Of a stretch of 27,275 nucleotides of DNA, positions 9,400-16,051 are shown piece by piece. Position 1 is the stretch's first letter. Each line of letters starts with the position of its first letter. Where the stretch lies: assembly GCA_029263635.1 (NCBI GenBank), contig JAJUFY010000001.1, positions 1-27,275 on the forward strand, read 5' to 3'. The notes under the pieces are model-generated. The model had not been told where the DNA came from. It did not search any database and worked only from the letters and a program-made list of their open reading frames with translations. The translations under genes and the position numbers were made by a program. The DNA comes from Ectothiorhodospiraceae bacterium. GTDB lineage: Bacteria; Pseudomonadota; Gammaproteobacteria; Nitrococcales; AK92.

Positions 9400-9698
9400 A
9401 TCGAGATCCGCCGCAGCAGGATGTCTTTGAACATCACGAAGTCGGCCAGCAGGCTGTAGAGCGGATACTTGAAGGTAGCGGGCTTGTTGCGCTCGAAGAA
9501 GAAGTGCCCGACCCAGGCGAACGAATAGCCGAACACCGGCAGCAGCAGCGCCAGCAGCCACTTGCCGGTTGCCAGCACATACAGCGCGGTCGCGATCACC
9601 AGCCCCGTCCCGATGAAATGCAGCCGACGGCAGACCACGTTCTGGTGCTCTCCCAGATAGAACGGGTAAAACTCCCGGAAGCTCTCGAACCGGTTCAT
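9396..9698 (-). CDS. Mpo1-like (DUF962) membrane protein
   Basis: This 100-residue protein matches the DUF962/Mpo1-like family. It has the N-terminal FYPFYLGEHQNVVCRRLHFIGT segment with His18 and His27, two hydrophobic segments (about 27-43 and 47-64), and WVGHFFFERNKPATF with His65. The yeast member Mpo1 is an iron-dependent dioxygenase in 2-hydroxy fatty acid breakdown, and the conserved histidines fit metal binding. A role in lipid oxidation here is inference. It is the last gene of the minus-strand group and overlaps the aroE stop codon tail to tail. Confidence 0.85.
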   Translation of the reverse strand: MNRFESFREFYPFYLGEHQNVVCRRLHFIGTGLVIATALYVLATGKWLLALLLPVFGYSFAWVGHFFFERNKPATFKYPLYSLLADFVMFKDILLRRISI

Positions 9699-9748
9699 GG
9701 CGTCCTCCCTCCCGCGCTGCCCTGGCCGGCGGGCCCGGGCTTCAATCG

Positions 9749-10264
9749 TCAGAAGTTGTAGCCGGCGCCGAAGCTGTAGGCATAGGCATCGTCATCGACA
9801 CCATGCACATTGGCGCCGCTCTCGAACAGGAACTGGTATTCCATCTGCACGAACAGGAAAGCGGCCGGCAGCACGTAGAACTTGAGCCCGATCTCGGGCC
9901 CGGCGAACAGGGTGGTATCCGACCGCTCGCCATAGGCGATGCCGAAGCTCGCTCCCACATAGGGCCGCCACTGACCGGAGCCGAAGTGGTAATCGCCGTA
10001 CAGCCGGGTCGCCCCGTTCCAGGTAGAGCCCTGCTCGTACTTGGTCCAGTTGAAGCTCTGCCGCAGGCCGAACTCCAGATGCGGCGTACGGTACCAGCCA
10101 AGCTCGCCGGTGCCGGAGATGGTTCCCGAGTCGAACTGACGGGAACTGCTGCCGGAACCTGACAGCGTCAGCTCCCGCAGACCGCGGCCGAACTGCGCGT
10201 CGCACAGCCCCGGCAGCAGTACGAGCAGAAAGGCCATGACCGGCCACTTTTTCACGAGCGACAT
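9749..10264 (-). CDS. Small outer-membrane beta-barrel protein
   Basis: The 171-residue precursor has a signal peptide (KK at 5-6, a hydrophobic core at 8-20, likely cleavage after LCDA at residue 23). Alternating polar/hydrophobic strands follow and the chain ends in Phe (YSFGAGYNF), the usual signal for outer-membrane assembly. The repeated pattern YVGASFGIAYG, LFAGPEIGLKFYV, FLFVQMEYQFLF fits an eight-stranded OmpA/OmpX/PagL-like barrel. I see no clear lipid A deacylase His-Ser pair, so I do not call PagL. ATG 10264 is chosen because TTGGAGC lies about eight bases upstream; an upstream start at 10291 would spoil the signal peptide. Function unknown. Confidence 0.8.
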   Translation of the reverse strand: MSLVKKWPVMAFLLVLLPGLCDAQFGRGLRELTLSGSGSSSRQFDSGTISGTGELGWYRTPHLEFGLRQSFNWTKYEQGSTWNGATRLYGDYHFGSGQWRPYVGASFGIAYGERSDTTLFAGPEIGLKFYVLPAAFLFVQMEYQFLFESGANVHGVDDDAYAYSFGAGYNF

Positions 10265-10287
10265 TGCTTGCTCCAAGACCTCCGTCG

Positions 10288-10304
10288 GCACGGCCCTGCC
10301 GTGC
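10288..10304 (-). other. Hairpin between sixA and the barrel gene
   Basis: GCACGGC (10288-10294) and GCCGTGC (10298-10304) form a perfect 7-base stem with a 3-base loop in the 88-base gap. No T-run follows on the minus strand. It may act as an mRNA processing or stability element, or as a weak attenuator before the barrel gene. Confidence 0.3.
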
Positions 10305-10352
10305 GTGCTGCCCGCTGAGTTGCCTGACTATCGTGAAGACCGCCACGCACCG

Positions 10353-10850
10353 TCACGTCCGGCCCCGCATCTGCGGCCAGAGGGGTGCATCGAAATAATC
10401 GAGCCGACCAGTACCTAGCTGCTGCCAGGAACCGCTATCGAAGCCTATCCCGACAATGCCGGCGGTCGGCAGGTCGTCCAGGCGGATGCCGGCAAGCTCG
10501 CGCGCGAACAGGGTTAACCCAGGATTGTGCCCGACCACGGCCAGTGTCCGATAGTCGCCGCCATGACGGGCGAGCGCCTGGCGCAGCGTTTCGCTGCCCG
10601 CCAGATAAAGCGTCTCGTCCGCGATCAGCGGCATTCCAGCCAGCCGCTCGGCGAGCATGGCGGCCGTCGCCAGCGCCCGTGGCGCCGTGCTGGCGATCAG
10701 GCACTCGGGCACCCACGCCGACCCCGCCAGCCGGCCGGCCACCGCCGCGACTTCCTGTTCACCGGCGGCGCTGAGCGGCCGCGTGAAATCGTCGCGATCC
10801 GGCGCCGCCGGCGCGGCCTTGCCATGTCGTATCAGCAGAAGGCGCCTCAT
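10353..10850 (-). CDS. sixA: Phosphohistidine phosphatase SixA
   Basis: The 165-residue protein is a short histidine-phosphatase-superfamily member. The catalytic RHG (residues 8-10) sits in LLLIRHGKA, and the second histidine is H108 in VVGHNPGLT. The DDFTRPLSAAGEQEV and CLIASTAPRALATA segments are typical of SixA. E. coli SixA removes phosphate from histidine phosphotransfer proteins (ArcB HPt, and NPr of the PTS-Ntr). Which partner it serves here is not visible. Its ATG at 10850 overlaps the MarC-family stop as ATGA, so translation is coupled. The start agrees with the beginning of the domain. Confidence 0.9.
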   Translation of the reverse strand: MRRLLLIRHGKAAPAAPDRDDFTRPLSAAGEQEVAAVAGRLAGSAWVPECLIASTAPRALATAAMLAERLAGMPLIADETLYLAGSETLRQALARHGGDYRTLAVVGHNPGLTLFARELAGIRLDDLPTAGIVGIGFDSGSWQQLGTGRLDYFDAPLWPQMRGRT

Positions 10851-11449
10851 GTCGCCATGATCCCGCCGATGATGAAGTCCCGCAAGCCGTTCAGGAACAT
10901 CTGCACCGCCATGACCACCAGCAGCATGCCCATCAGCCGTTCCAGCGCCGCCACCGCACGGTCGCCGAGCACACGGTAGACATACCCGGACGACAGCAGG
11001 ATCAGCACCGTTCCCGCCCAGGCCAGCAGCAGGGCCAGCAACCAGTCGAGCAGGCGGTCGGGCTCGGAGCGGACCAGCAGCAACAGGACCGCGATGGTCG
11101 ACGGTCCGGCGATCAGCGGCACTGCCAGCGGCACCAGGAAAGGCTCGCCGGCCATGTCCTCGCCCGACATCGCTCGCGGTGCCGGAAAGATCATGCGCAG
11201 GGCGATGATGAACAGGATGATGCCGCCGGCAATGCTGATCGACTCCTGCTCCAGCCGCAGAAAGTCCAGCACCACCTGCCCGGCCAGCAGGAAACCGACC
11301 AGCACCACCAGCGCGAAACCGAGCTCGCGCAGCAGCACGACCCGCCGCCGATGCGGCGCCACGTGCCTGAGGATGGACAGGAACACGGGGATGTTGCCGA
11401 TCGGGTCGAGGATCAGGAACAGCAGGAAAGCGGCCGCCAGTGTGCTCAT
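10847..11449 (-). CDS. MarC-family (UPF0056) integral membrane protein
   Basis: The 200-residue inner-membrane protein has six predicted hydrophobic segments. The N-terminal LFLILDPIGNIPVFLSIL motif and ISIAGGIILFIIALRMIF are hallmarks of the MarC/YhgN family, as is PLAVPLIAGPSTIAVLLLL in the second half. The family's biochemical role is unknown; the old link to multiple antibiotic resistance was withdrawn for E. coli MarC. GGAG about eight bases upstream supports the start. It follows the rhomboid gene after 24 bases and overlaps sixA by four. Confidence 0.9.
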   Translation of the reverse strand: MSTLAAAFLLFLILDPIGNIPVFLSILRHVAPHRRRVVLLRELGFALVVLVGFLLAGQVVLDFLRLEQESISIAGGIILFIIALRMIFPAPRAMSGEDMAGEPFLVPLAVPLIAGPSTIAVLLLLVRSEPDRLLDWLLALLLAWAGTVLILLSSGYVYRVLGDRAVAALERLMGMLLVVMAVQMFLNGLRDFIIGGIMAT

Positions 11450-11473
11450 CGTCCCGTCTCCGGCCGCTCAGTC

Positions 11474-12136
11474 CTAGGGACGCAGTGCCCGGTACCGCCA
11501 GTACTGGATCAACAGGAAGCCGAACAGCATGCCGCCAAGATGGGCGAAGTGCGCCACCCCGGGCATGGCGCCGGAGATGCCGGCATAGAGTTCGAACGCT
11601 CCGTACAGGATCACGATCCATTTGGCCCGCATTGGAATCGGCGGAAACAGCAGCAGGATGCGCTGGTTCGGAAACATCATCCCGAACGCCAGCAGGACGC
11701 CGAACACCCCTCCCGATGCACCGATGGTCGGATACGGCCCGATCTCGGCCACTGCCGCCGACGCCACCAGCAGCTGAACCGCACCGGCACCGGCGACACA
11801 GACCAGATAGTAGATAGCGAACCGGCCCGATCCCCACAGCCGCTCGATCGGAATGCCGAACATCCACATGGCAAACATGTTGGTGAACAGGTGCAGCAGG
11901 CCGCCATGCAGAAAGGCATAGCTCACCAGCTGCCAGGGCTGGAAGTCCGGCACCCGGATCAGGCCGAGCAGGCTGCCGGCATAGTCGGGGGCGCCCAGCG
12001 GCCAGAGCGCGAACTGGTACAGCAACCACTCGCCGGCGACGAACTGACCGATGAAGGCCAGCCCGTTCAACACCAGCAGCAGGGAGACAACCGGTGTGGT
12101 CGTGGATCGATGTCCAGCTCCGTAATCGCTCTGCAT
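11474..12136 (-). CDS. Rhomboid-family intramembrane serine protease
   Basis: The 220-residue protein has six hydrophobic segments and the rhomboid catalytic layout: H82-x3-N86 (HLFTN) in the second segment, catalytic Ser141 in GASGGVFG, and catalytic His199 in HFAHLGGMLFG. The WMFGIPIERLWGS segment at 91-103 fits the L1-loop region. Such proteases cut transmembrane substrates within the inner membrane; the substrate here is unknown. ATG 12136 (MQSDYG) is preceded by GGAG five bases away, and longer upstream starts add only Arg/Pro-rich sequence. It probably heads the marC-sixA transcript. Confidence 0.92.
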   Translation of the reverse strand: MQSDYGAGHRSTTTPVVSLLLVLNGLAFIGQFVAGEWLLYQFALWPLGAPDYAGSLLGLIRVPDFQPWQLVSYAFLHGGLLHLFTNMFAMWMFGIPIERLWGSGRFAIYYLVCVAGAGAVQLLVASAAVAEIGPYPTIGASGGVFGVLLAFGMMFPNQRILLLFPPIPMRAKWIVILYGAFELYAGISGAMPGVAHFAHLGGMLFGFLLIQYWRYRALRP

Positions 12137-12371
12137 AAGGACTCCGTGCACTGCCTCCATTCCTGCCGGCAGCGCTGCAGAAACGAGAGCATGGATACGG
12201 CTGATGGGATACGCGACCGCACCGGCATCCGGGCATGGCCGGCGATGCGGCCGCACCGGCTGGCGCGCCCGGCGACGGTCCTCCTTCAATATGCAGGCAG
12301 ATGCCGGCAAGCGCCAGCCGAGGCCATCGGCGGGCCCGCTCGAGCCGGCTCGAAAACCGCCGCGGGTGGGA

Positions 12372-12578
12372 TTATTCGTCGCGTTCGAACGTTACCGAAC
12401 CGTCGGGGCGACGGCGGGGGCGAATGCGAAACATGCGCTGCAGCGTCTTCCGCTGCGGCAGGGGCCGGCACCGGTCGCGGCAATACGGGCAACGCAGCCA
12501 GTCATCCAGGGTCGGGCTCATGCCGCGCTCATGCCGGCCACAGTTCTCACAGGAAATCTTCCCCGGCATGCGTGCCAT
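12372..12578 (-). CDS. Small zinc-ribbon-like protein, unknown function
   Basis: This is a 68-residue ORF with cysteines spaced as a metal-binding ribbon: C11-x2-C14 in CENCG and a C30-x2-C33 pair with a further Cys at 37 (CPYCRDRC). The rest is Arg-rich (RKTLQRMFRIRPRRRP), suggesting nucleic acid or ribosome contact. GGAGG five bases before the ATG at 12578 supports this start over the one at 12590. The upstream DNA is AT-rich, with a GATAAT -10-like box on the minus strand. I do not recognise the family. Residue numbers are approximate to one or two positions. Confidence 0.6.
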   Translation of the reverse strand: MARMPGKISCENCGRHERGMSPTLDDWLRCPYCRDRCRPLPQRKTLQRMFRIRPRRRPDGSVTFERDE

Positions 12579-12899
12579 CCCTGCCTCCATGCTACTCGCC
12601 GCGTTTCCGAGACAGGGCCTGAAGCAAATTTCATACCTAAAATTATCTTCCTATAAATCAAAGCCTTGCAGGAAAGCGCCGGGAATCGCTGTCGCCGTTC
12701 AGGAACAGCCGCTTCTCAATGCTTCAATAACATGATGATTTTCAAAACATTGATGAACGTCGCCGATCAACGACAGCGGCGATGAGCCGTCCCGGTCCTG
12801 CCGTCGCCGGGGCTTGCGCGGCACGCCTGAGGCCCCATCTGCCTGAAACCCCTGGTACACAACCGCCCGGCATCGGCGGGCGGCACCAATGGAGACAGC
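12579..12899. other. AT-rich divergent intergenic region
   Basis: This 321-base gap separates the minus-strand zinc-ribbon gene from a plus-strand small gene, and holds the most AT-rich DNA of the window (about 12624-12665 and 12717-12758). On the minus strand GATAAT (12642-12647 read in reverse) is a plausible -10 for the zinc-ribbon gene. On the plus strand only weak promoter matches are visible. It also holds a dyad at 12759-12775 that recurs upstream of opgG. I see no gene in it. Confidence 0.5.
12759..12775. promoter_or_regulatory. Dyad GTCG-N8-CGAC, copy 1
   Basis: GTCGCCGATCAACGACA is an imperfect dyad (GTCG and CGAC, eight bases apart). It matches the 16033-16049 site at 14 of 17 positions, including the run ATCAACGACA. 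Both copies are intergenic. It may be an operator for one regulator; which one is unknown. Confidence 0.4.
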
Positions 12900-13127
12900 A
12901 TGGCAGGCAGGATGAACTGGTCCCAGGCCCGTAAGCGGACGGACAAGGGCAAGACCCACGACAAGGTGAATTTCCCGGATCCGGCGGCGGCGCCGCTCGG
13001 GACCGACGAGGAAGCCGGCGGCGCCCGCACCTCACCGGAAGCCATCGCCCGCGCCGAGCGCAGCCGCGAGCCCAGCCACAGCGACAATCGTCCGGGCGAA
13101 GCCAGCGCGCCACCCAAGCCCAGCTAG
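12900..13127 (+). CDS. Small charged, probably disordered protein
   Basis: The 75-residue ORF is highly hydrophilic: Lys/Arg-rich at the N-terminus (ARKRTDKGKTHDKVNF), then FPDPAAAPLGTDEEAGG and a Glu/Arg/Ser/Pro-rich tail. There is no signal peptide, membrane segment or cysteine. GGAG (12891-12894) stands five bases before the ATG, an ideal ribosome site, and the gene lies alone between two minus-strand genes. The composition predicts an unfolded cytoplasmic protein. I do not recognise a family and assign no function. It could be a chance ORF, but the ribosome site and non-repetitive sequence favour a real gene. Confidence 0.55.
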   Translation: MAGRMNWSQARKRTDKGKTHDKVNFPDPAAAPLGTDEEAGGARTSPEAIARAERSREPSHSDNRPGEASAPPKPS

Positions 13128-13154
13128 CAACGGCAATCGAAACCTGGCGGCTGC

Positions 13155-13814
13155 TCAGGTCAGGTTCGGTCGCAGCGTGATCAGCCACTGCGGCCGCCAG
13201 GCGGCCAGCGCGGCAATCGCAGCGACATTGACCAGGCTTTCCGGCAACAGGAGCAGCGACAACAGCACCAGCTGATCGTGGCTGATAGCGGCGAGGGTGT
13301 AGGTCCCGGCGATGGCCAGCAAGGCCACCGCCGCTACCCGCGCCAGCGCCGCCGCCAGCGCCGATCCGCACAGCGTGCATACGAACAGGTACACGAACAG
13401 GTTGCGCGGCAGCAGCCGCTGGGTGATGCGCCACACCAGATGCGTGATGCCGATCGGCAGCGCCGCCAGCGCCAGGCCGCTCAGGCCGGCCATCTGCCAC
13501 GGCTCGGCACCGACCAGCACCGGCCCGAGCACCGGCAACAGCGAGCCGACCAGGGCCTGGCGCCAGCCCACCAGCAGGGTCAGCGCGGTCATCCCCAGCA
13601 CATGCAGGCCGATTTCGGGCATGACCATGCTGCTGCGAACCAGCCACAGCACCATCACCGCGACGGAACCGCCGAGCAGCAGGTGCTGCCGGAGAGGCTC
13701 GCGCTGCAGGCGCCGGCGGTCGATCCCCGCCAGCGCCCAGAGCACCAGGGCACCATAGGCGACGATGCCGGTCAGCAGCCAGATTTCAGGAAGCACATGC
13801 GCCGAAGGATTCAT
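13155..13814 (-). CDS. CbiM-like energy-coupling-factor permease (COG3235 type)
   Basis: The 219-residue inner-membrane protein has about six to seven hydrophobic segments. It resembles the COG3235 proteins annotated as energy-coupling-factor permeases, distant relatives of CbiM/NikM, with MVMPEIGLHVLGMTALTLLVG near 63-83 as the best-matching region and His71 in it. CbiM proteins bind Co2+ or Ni2+ through an N-terminal Met-His loop. Here residues 1-8 are MNPSAHVL, so the classic MHI start is not conserved and the substrate is uncertain. No CbiQ or CbiO partner is nearby. ATG 13814 places the membrane segments correctly. Hairpins lie about 45-85 bases upstream of its start. Confidence 0.72.
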   Translation of the reverse strand: MNPSAHVLPEIWLLTGIVAYGALVLWALAGIDRRRLQREPLRQHLLLGGSVAVMVLWLVRSSMVMPEIGLHVLGMTALTLLVGWRQALVGSLLPVLGPVLVGAEPWQMAGLSGLALAALPIGITHLVWRITQRLLPRNLFVYLFVCTLCGSALAAALARVAAVALLAIAGTYTLAAISHDQLVLLSLLLLPESLVNVAAIAALAAWRPQWLITLRPNLT

Positions 13815-13858
13815 GGATCGCCTGGCTTGAGGTAACGGCGCGTTCGCGCAAATCCACG

Positions 13859-13899
13859 CCACCGCTGCGCGGTGGAACCTTCCGCCAAACTGGTGGCGG
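13859..13899 (-). other. Tandem hairpins in the CbiM-like gene leader
   Basis: Two perfect inverted repeats stand side by side. CCACCGC/GCGGTGG (13859-13865/13869-13875) has a 3-base loop, and CCGCCA/TGGCGG (13882-13887/13894-13899) has a 6-base loop. They fall in the presumed leader of the minus-strand permease gene. Neither is followed by a T-run. The segment may be a structured 5' UTR; I could not match it to a known riboswitch. Confidence 0.4.
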
Positions 13900-14049
13900 C
13901 AAGAACGCTGCACAAGCAGGCAGATAGCGCGGAGGAGATGGGATATGCCCCGGCAGGCCCGGGCGCGGCCTGCTCCGCGTCGTCACCGGGGGATATGCCG
14001 GGACGCGGCCCGGCGGTCTGGGACGCTGCGCCGGCGCGACGAAGAAGAG

Positions 14050-14071
14050 GCTGCCGCGGCGCAGCGGCAGC
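14050..14071 (-). terminator. Intrinsic-terminator-like hairpin after ycgL
   Basis: GCTGCCGC (14050-14057) and GCGGCAGC (14064-14071) pair perfectly over 8 bases around a 6-base loop. Read on the minus strand the stem is followed by CTCTTCTTC, a pyrimidine tract rich in T. It lies 13 bases past the stop of the minus-strand YcgL gene, so it probably ends that transcript. Confidence 0.5.
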
Positions 14072-14084
14072 TGGAGGGCCGGGA

Positions 14085-14342
14085 TCAGGCCATGCCGAGC
14101 CGCTCGGGGTCGTCGCGAGGCGGCAGCTGCACGTAGCAGCCTTGCACCAGCAGCCGCCGCATGACGGTCACCGCGCTCACCCGGGCCAACTTCCGCTCCG
14201 GCGTGAGCACCAGCTCCATCACATGCTCAAGCGGACCCATCGCCTGCAGCACGGAGGCCGGCACCGCCGTGAAGTCATCGCGGACCGGAACGAACAGATA
14301 GGTATCCGGGGCACGACGCCCCTTGTAGATCGAGCAATGCAT
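14085..14342 (-). CDS. YcgL-domain (DUF709) protein
   Basis: The 85-residue cytoplasmic protein matches the YcgL family. It starts MHCSIYKGRR with the typical CSIYKS-like opening, continues DTYLFVPVRDDF, and carries the conserved VMELVLTPERKLARVSA and GCYVQLPP segments. I take ATG 14342 because the family starts at this motif; the open frame runs upstream to 14414 without conserved sequence. The family is largely restricted to gammaproteobacteria, which supports the taxonomic call, and its biochemical function is unknown. It lies between the CBS-pair gene upstream and a terminator-like hairpin downstream. Confidence 0.88.
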   Translation of the reverse strand: MHCSIYKGRRAPDTYLFVPVRDDFTAVPASVLQAMGPLEHVMELVLTPERKLARVSAVTVMRRLLVQGCYVQLPPRDDPERLGMA

Positions 14343-14406
14343 AGGGATCTCGCAGACATCCGATCTCGGCGGCTGAGGCCGGACGTTTGCTCCGGAACCC
14401 GGCCTG

Positions 14407-14426
14407 ACAGCCACCCCGCTGGCTGT
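14407..14426 (-). other. Hairpin upstream of ycgL
   Basis: ACAGCCA (14407-14413) and TGGCTGT (14420-14426) form a perfect 7-base stem with a 6-base loop. On the minus strand a -10-like TACCAT (14432-14437 reversed) is just upstream of it, so the hairpin may form at the very 5' end of the ycgL mRNA. It could equally be the end of the CBS-gene transcript. Confidence 0.3.
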
Positions 14427-14564
14427 GCGTCATGGTAGCGCACCGGCGTTGCAAATCCCCCCGGGATGCCGGGTACAGACCGACGCCCGGCCGCCGGGCC
14501 TGGCGCGGGCACAGGGGCACAGCCGGTTTACCGCTGTAGGGCGCCAAGCCCGGGCCGGCATGGG

Positions 14565-15005
14565 TCAGTGCTGCTGGCTGTGCAGGTCGCTCGGCCTGGA
14601 GATGTCGCGCAACAGCTCTCCGGTGAGCGGGGCGCGCCCCAGCGCCTGGGCGATATCCGCCTGCGCCAGCATTCCTACCGGCTCATCATTATGGTTGCAG
14701 ACCATCAATCGTCGTATCTGCTGTTCCTCCATGATTTGGGCCGCCTGCTCCAGGTCGTCGTCCTCGTAGCAGGAAATGACATCGCGGCTCATGTAGCGGC
14801 CGACCTCGCTGTCGGCGCTGGCCGCCTCGGCCACTGCCCGCACGGTGATATCGCGGTCGGTGATGATGCCAGCCACCTGGCCGCTGTCGTCGTTGACGAA
14901 CAGCGCACCGATATCCTTATCCCGCATCCGCTGCGCCGCCTGCCGCAGGCTGTCGCTCGCCTTGACGGCCTCGCAATGGCGGGTCATGGCTTCGCTTACA
15001 CGCAT
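14565..15005 (-). CDS. CBS-domain pair protein
   Basis: The 146-residue protein consists of two CBS motifs (about 7-60 and 70-125), with the typical IGALFVNDDSGQVAGIITDRDI and IRRLMVCNHNDEPVGMLAQADI strand-helix patterns. Stand-alone CBS pairs bind adenosine nucleotides and act as energy or ionic sensors for a partner protein. The partner is not obvious; the divergent DUF2892-SRPBCC gene is the nearest candidate. GAGGAGG five bases before the ATG at 15005 gives a strong ribosome site. The C-terminal 20 residues are outside the CBS domains. Confidence 0.9.
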   Translation of the reverse strand: MRVSEAMTRHCEAVKASDSLRQAAQRMRDKDIGALFVNDDSGQVAGIITDRDITVRAVAEAASADSEVGRYMSRDVISCYEDDDLEQAAQIMEEQQIRRLMVCNHNDEPVGMLAQADIAQALGRAPLTGELLRDISRPSDLHSQQH

Positions 15006-15062
15006 GTTGCCTCCTCGATCGCAATACGATCATTCAGGGACGGCACAGCTCCTGTCCCGTCC

Positions 15063-15082
15063 GCCGCGGCCCGGGCCGCGGC
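15063..15082. promoter_or_regulatory. Perfect 20-base GC palindrome in a divergent gap
   Basis: GCCGCGGCCCGGGCCGCGGC is a perfect palindrome in the 193-base gap between the CBS gene and the SRPBCC gene. With no loop it is more likely to be a protein-binding site or cruciform than an RNA terminator. It contains only G and C, so a chance origin in GC-rich DNA cannot be excluded. Confidence 0.35.
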
Positions 15083-15198
15083 CTGCACTGTAGTCGGGAC
15101 AAGCCTGCTACATCCCAACCCTCGATGCCCGCTGCGCTTGTAATCGCTCGGCACCCACCACACTCATCTGGCAGGACCGAGGCAGTCGAGGGAAAGTC

Positions 15199-15972
15199 AT
15201 GCGCGCACAGCGGCCGCTCCGCACCAGGCAACGTCGCAGCCGGATCATCAGAAGGCGATTCAATGTCGGGATCGCCGAACGCTGGATGTCGCTGGCGGGT
15301 GGCGGCACGGTACTCGGCATCGGCCTCTGGCGGCGCGGCATCGGCGGCCTGCTGCTGGGCCTGCTCGGCGGCCTGCTGCTGTTCCGCGGCATGAGCGGAT
15401 ACTGCCCACTGTACGGACGACTGCGCATCAGCACCGCCCGCCCCGGCAAGTCGGGCCTGTGGGGACAGCACCTGGTCCACGTCCAGAGCCGGATCACGGT
15501 CCAGCAGCCGCGCGAAACGGTGTATCGCTACTGGCGCAATCTGGAGAACCTGCCGCGCTTCATGCGCCATATCCGCCAGGTACGCGTCGACGGCAACCGG
15601 TCGCACTGGATCGCGGCGGCGCCGTTCGGCCTGCACCTGACATGGGACGCCCAGATCATCCAGGACTCCCCGAACGAGCGCCTGACCTGGTGCTCGATTC
15701 CCGGCTCCGATGTCGAAAGCCGCGGCGAGGTGCGCTTCCGGCCCACCATCAGCGGCGGCACCGAGATCGATGTCGACATGTACTACCGTCCCCCGGGCGG
15801 CACGGCCTCACGCCTGTTTGCGAGGCTGTTCGGCGGCATCTCCGAAAAAGCCGTCCGCCGCGACCTCGAACGCTTCAAGGGAGCCATCGAGCAGCGCCCG
15901 GAACAGCCGCCGCCCGAGCAGGTGGAAGACCAGGGCCTGGGCGGCGGGCCGACCACGCCGGCGCACGGCTGA
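15199..15972 (+). CDS. DUF2892-SRPBCC fusion protein (ligand-binding, membrane-anchored)
   Basis: The 257-residue protein joins two modules. Residues about 20-78 form a DUF2892/YgaP-like membrane hairpin: NVGIAERW, then LAGGGTVLGIGLW and GGLLLGLLGGLLLFRGMSGYCPLY. Residues about 93-235 form an SRPBCC (START/polyketide-cyclase-like) domain beginning ITVQQPRETVYRYWRNLENL with PRFMRHI, and including ERLTWCSIPGSDVESRGEV and a final long helix (ISEKAVRRDLERFKGAI). SRPBCC folds hold a hydrophobic ligand, so a membrane-bound lipid or isoprenoid binder is plausible but unproven. The N-terminus is unusually Arg-rich. The Pro/Glu-rich tail is probably disordered. An AGGG-containing ribosome site precedes the ATG. 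Confidence 0.85.
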   Translation: MRAQRPLRTRQRRSRIIRRRFNVGIAERWMSLAGGGTVLGIGLWRRGIGGLLLGLLGGLLLFRGMSGYCPLYGRLRISTARPGKSGLWGQHLVHVQSRITVQQPRETVYRYWRNLENLPRFMRHIRQVRVDGNRSHWIAAAPFGLHLTWDAQIIQDSPNERLTWCSIPGSDVESRGEVRFRPTISGGTEIDVDMYYRPPGGTASRLFARLFGGISEKAVRRDLERFKGAIEQRPEQPPPEQVEDQGLGGGPTTPAHG

Positions 15973-16031
15973 CACCGGCTCCGCCTGCAGCGGCGGCTGC
16001 CTGCCCGCCAACCCAGAACCGACGGTAAATC

Positions 16032-16049
16032 TGTCGTTAATCAACGACA
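16032..16049. promoter_or_regulatory. Dyad TGTCGTT-N4-AACGACA upstream of opgG, copy 2
   Basis: TGTCGTTAATCAACGACA is a perfect 7-base inverted repeat with a 4-base spacer. It ends two bases before a plausible -35 element, the usual place for an activator site near -45. A near copy lies at 12759-12775. No T-run follows on either strand, which argues against a terminator for the SRPBCC gene. Confidence 0.5.
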
Positions 16050-16051
16050 TA

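Noticed and set aside
9749..10264. Lipid A deacylase PagL
   Set aside because: Size and barrel pattern fit, but the expected catalytic His-Ser arrangement near the C-terminus is not evident.
12340..12353. Palindrome TCGAGCCGGCTCGA as a terminator
   Set aside because: The A-run follows it on plus and no T-run follows on either strand in the needed direction; short GC palindromes are common in this DNA.
13815..14049. Cobalamin riboswitch upstream of the CbiM-like gene
   Set aside because: No B12-box-like sequence on the minus strand; only simple hairpins.
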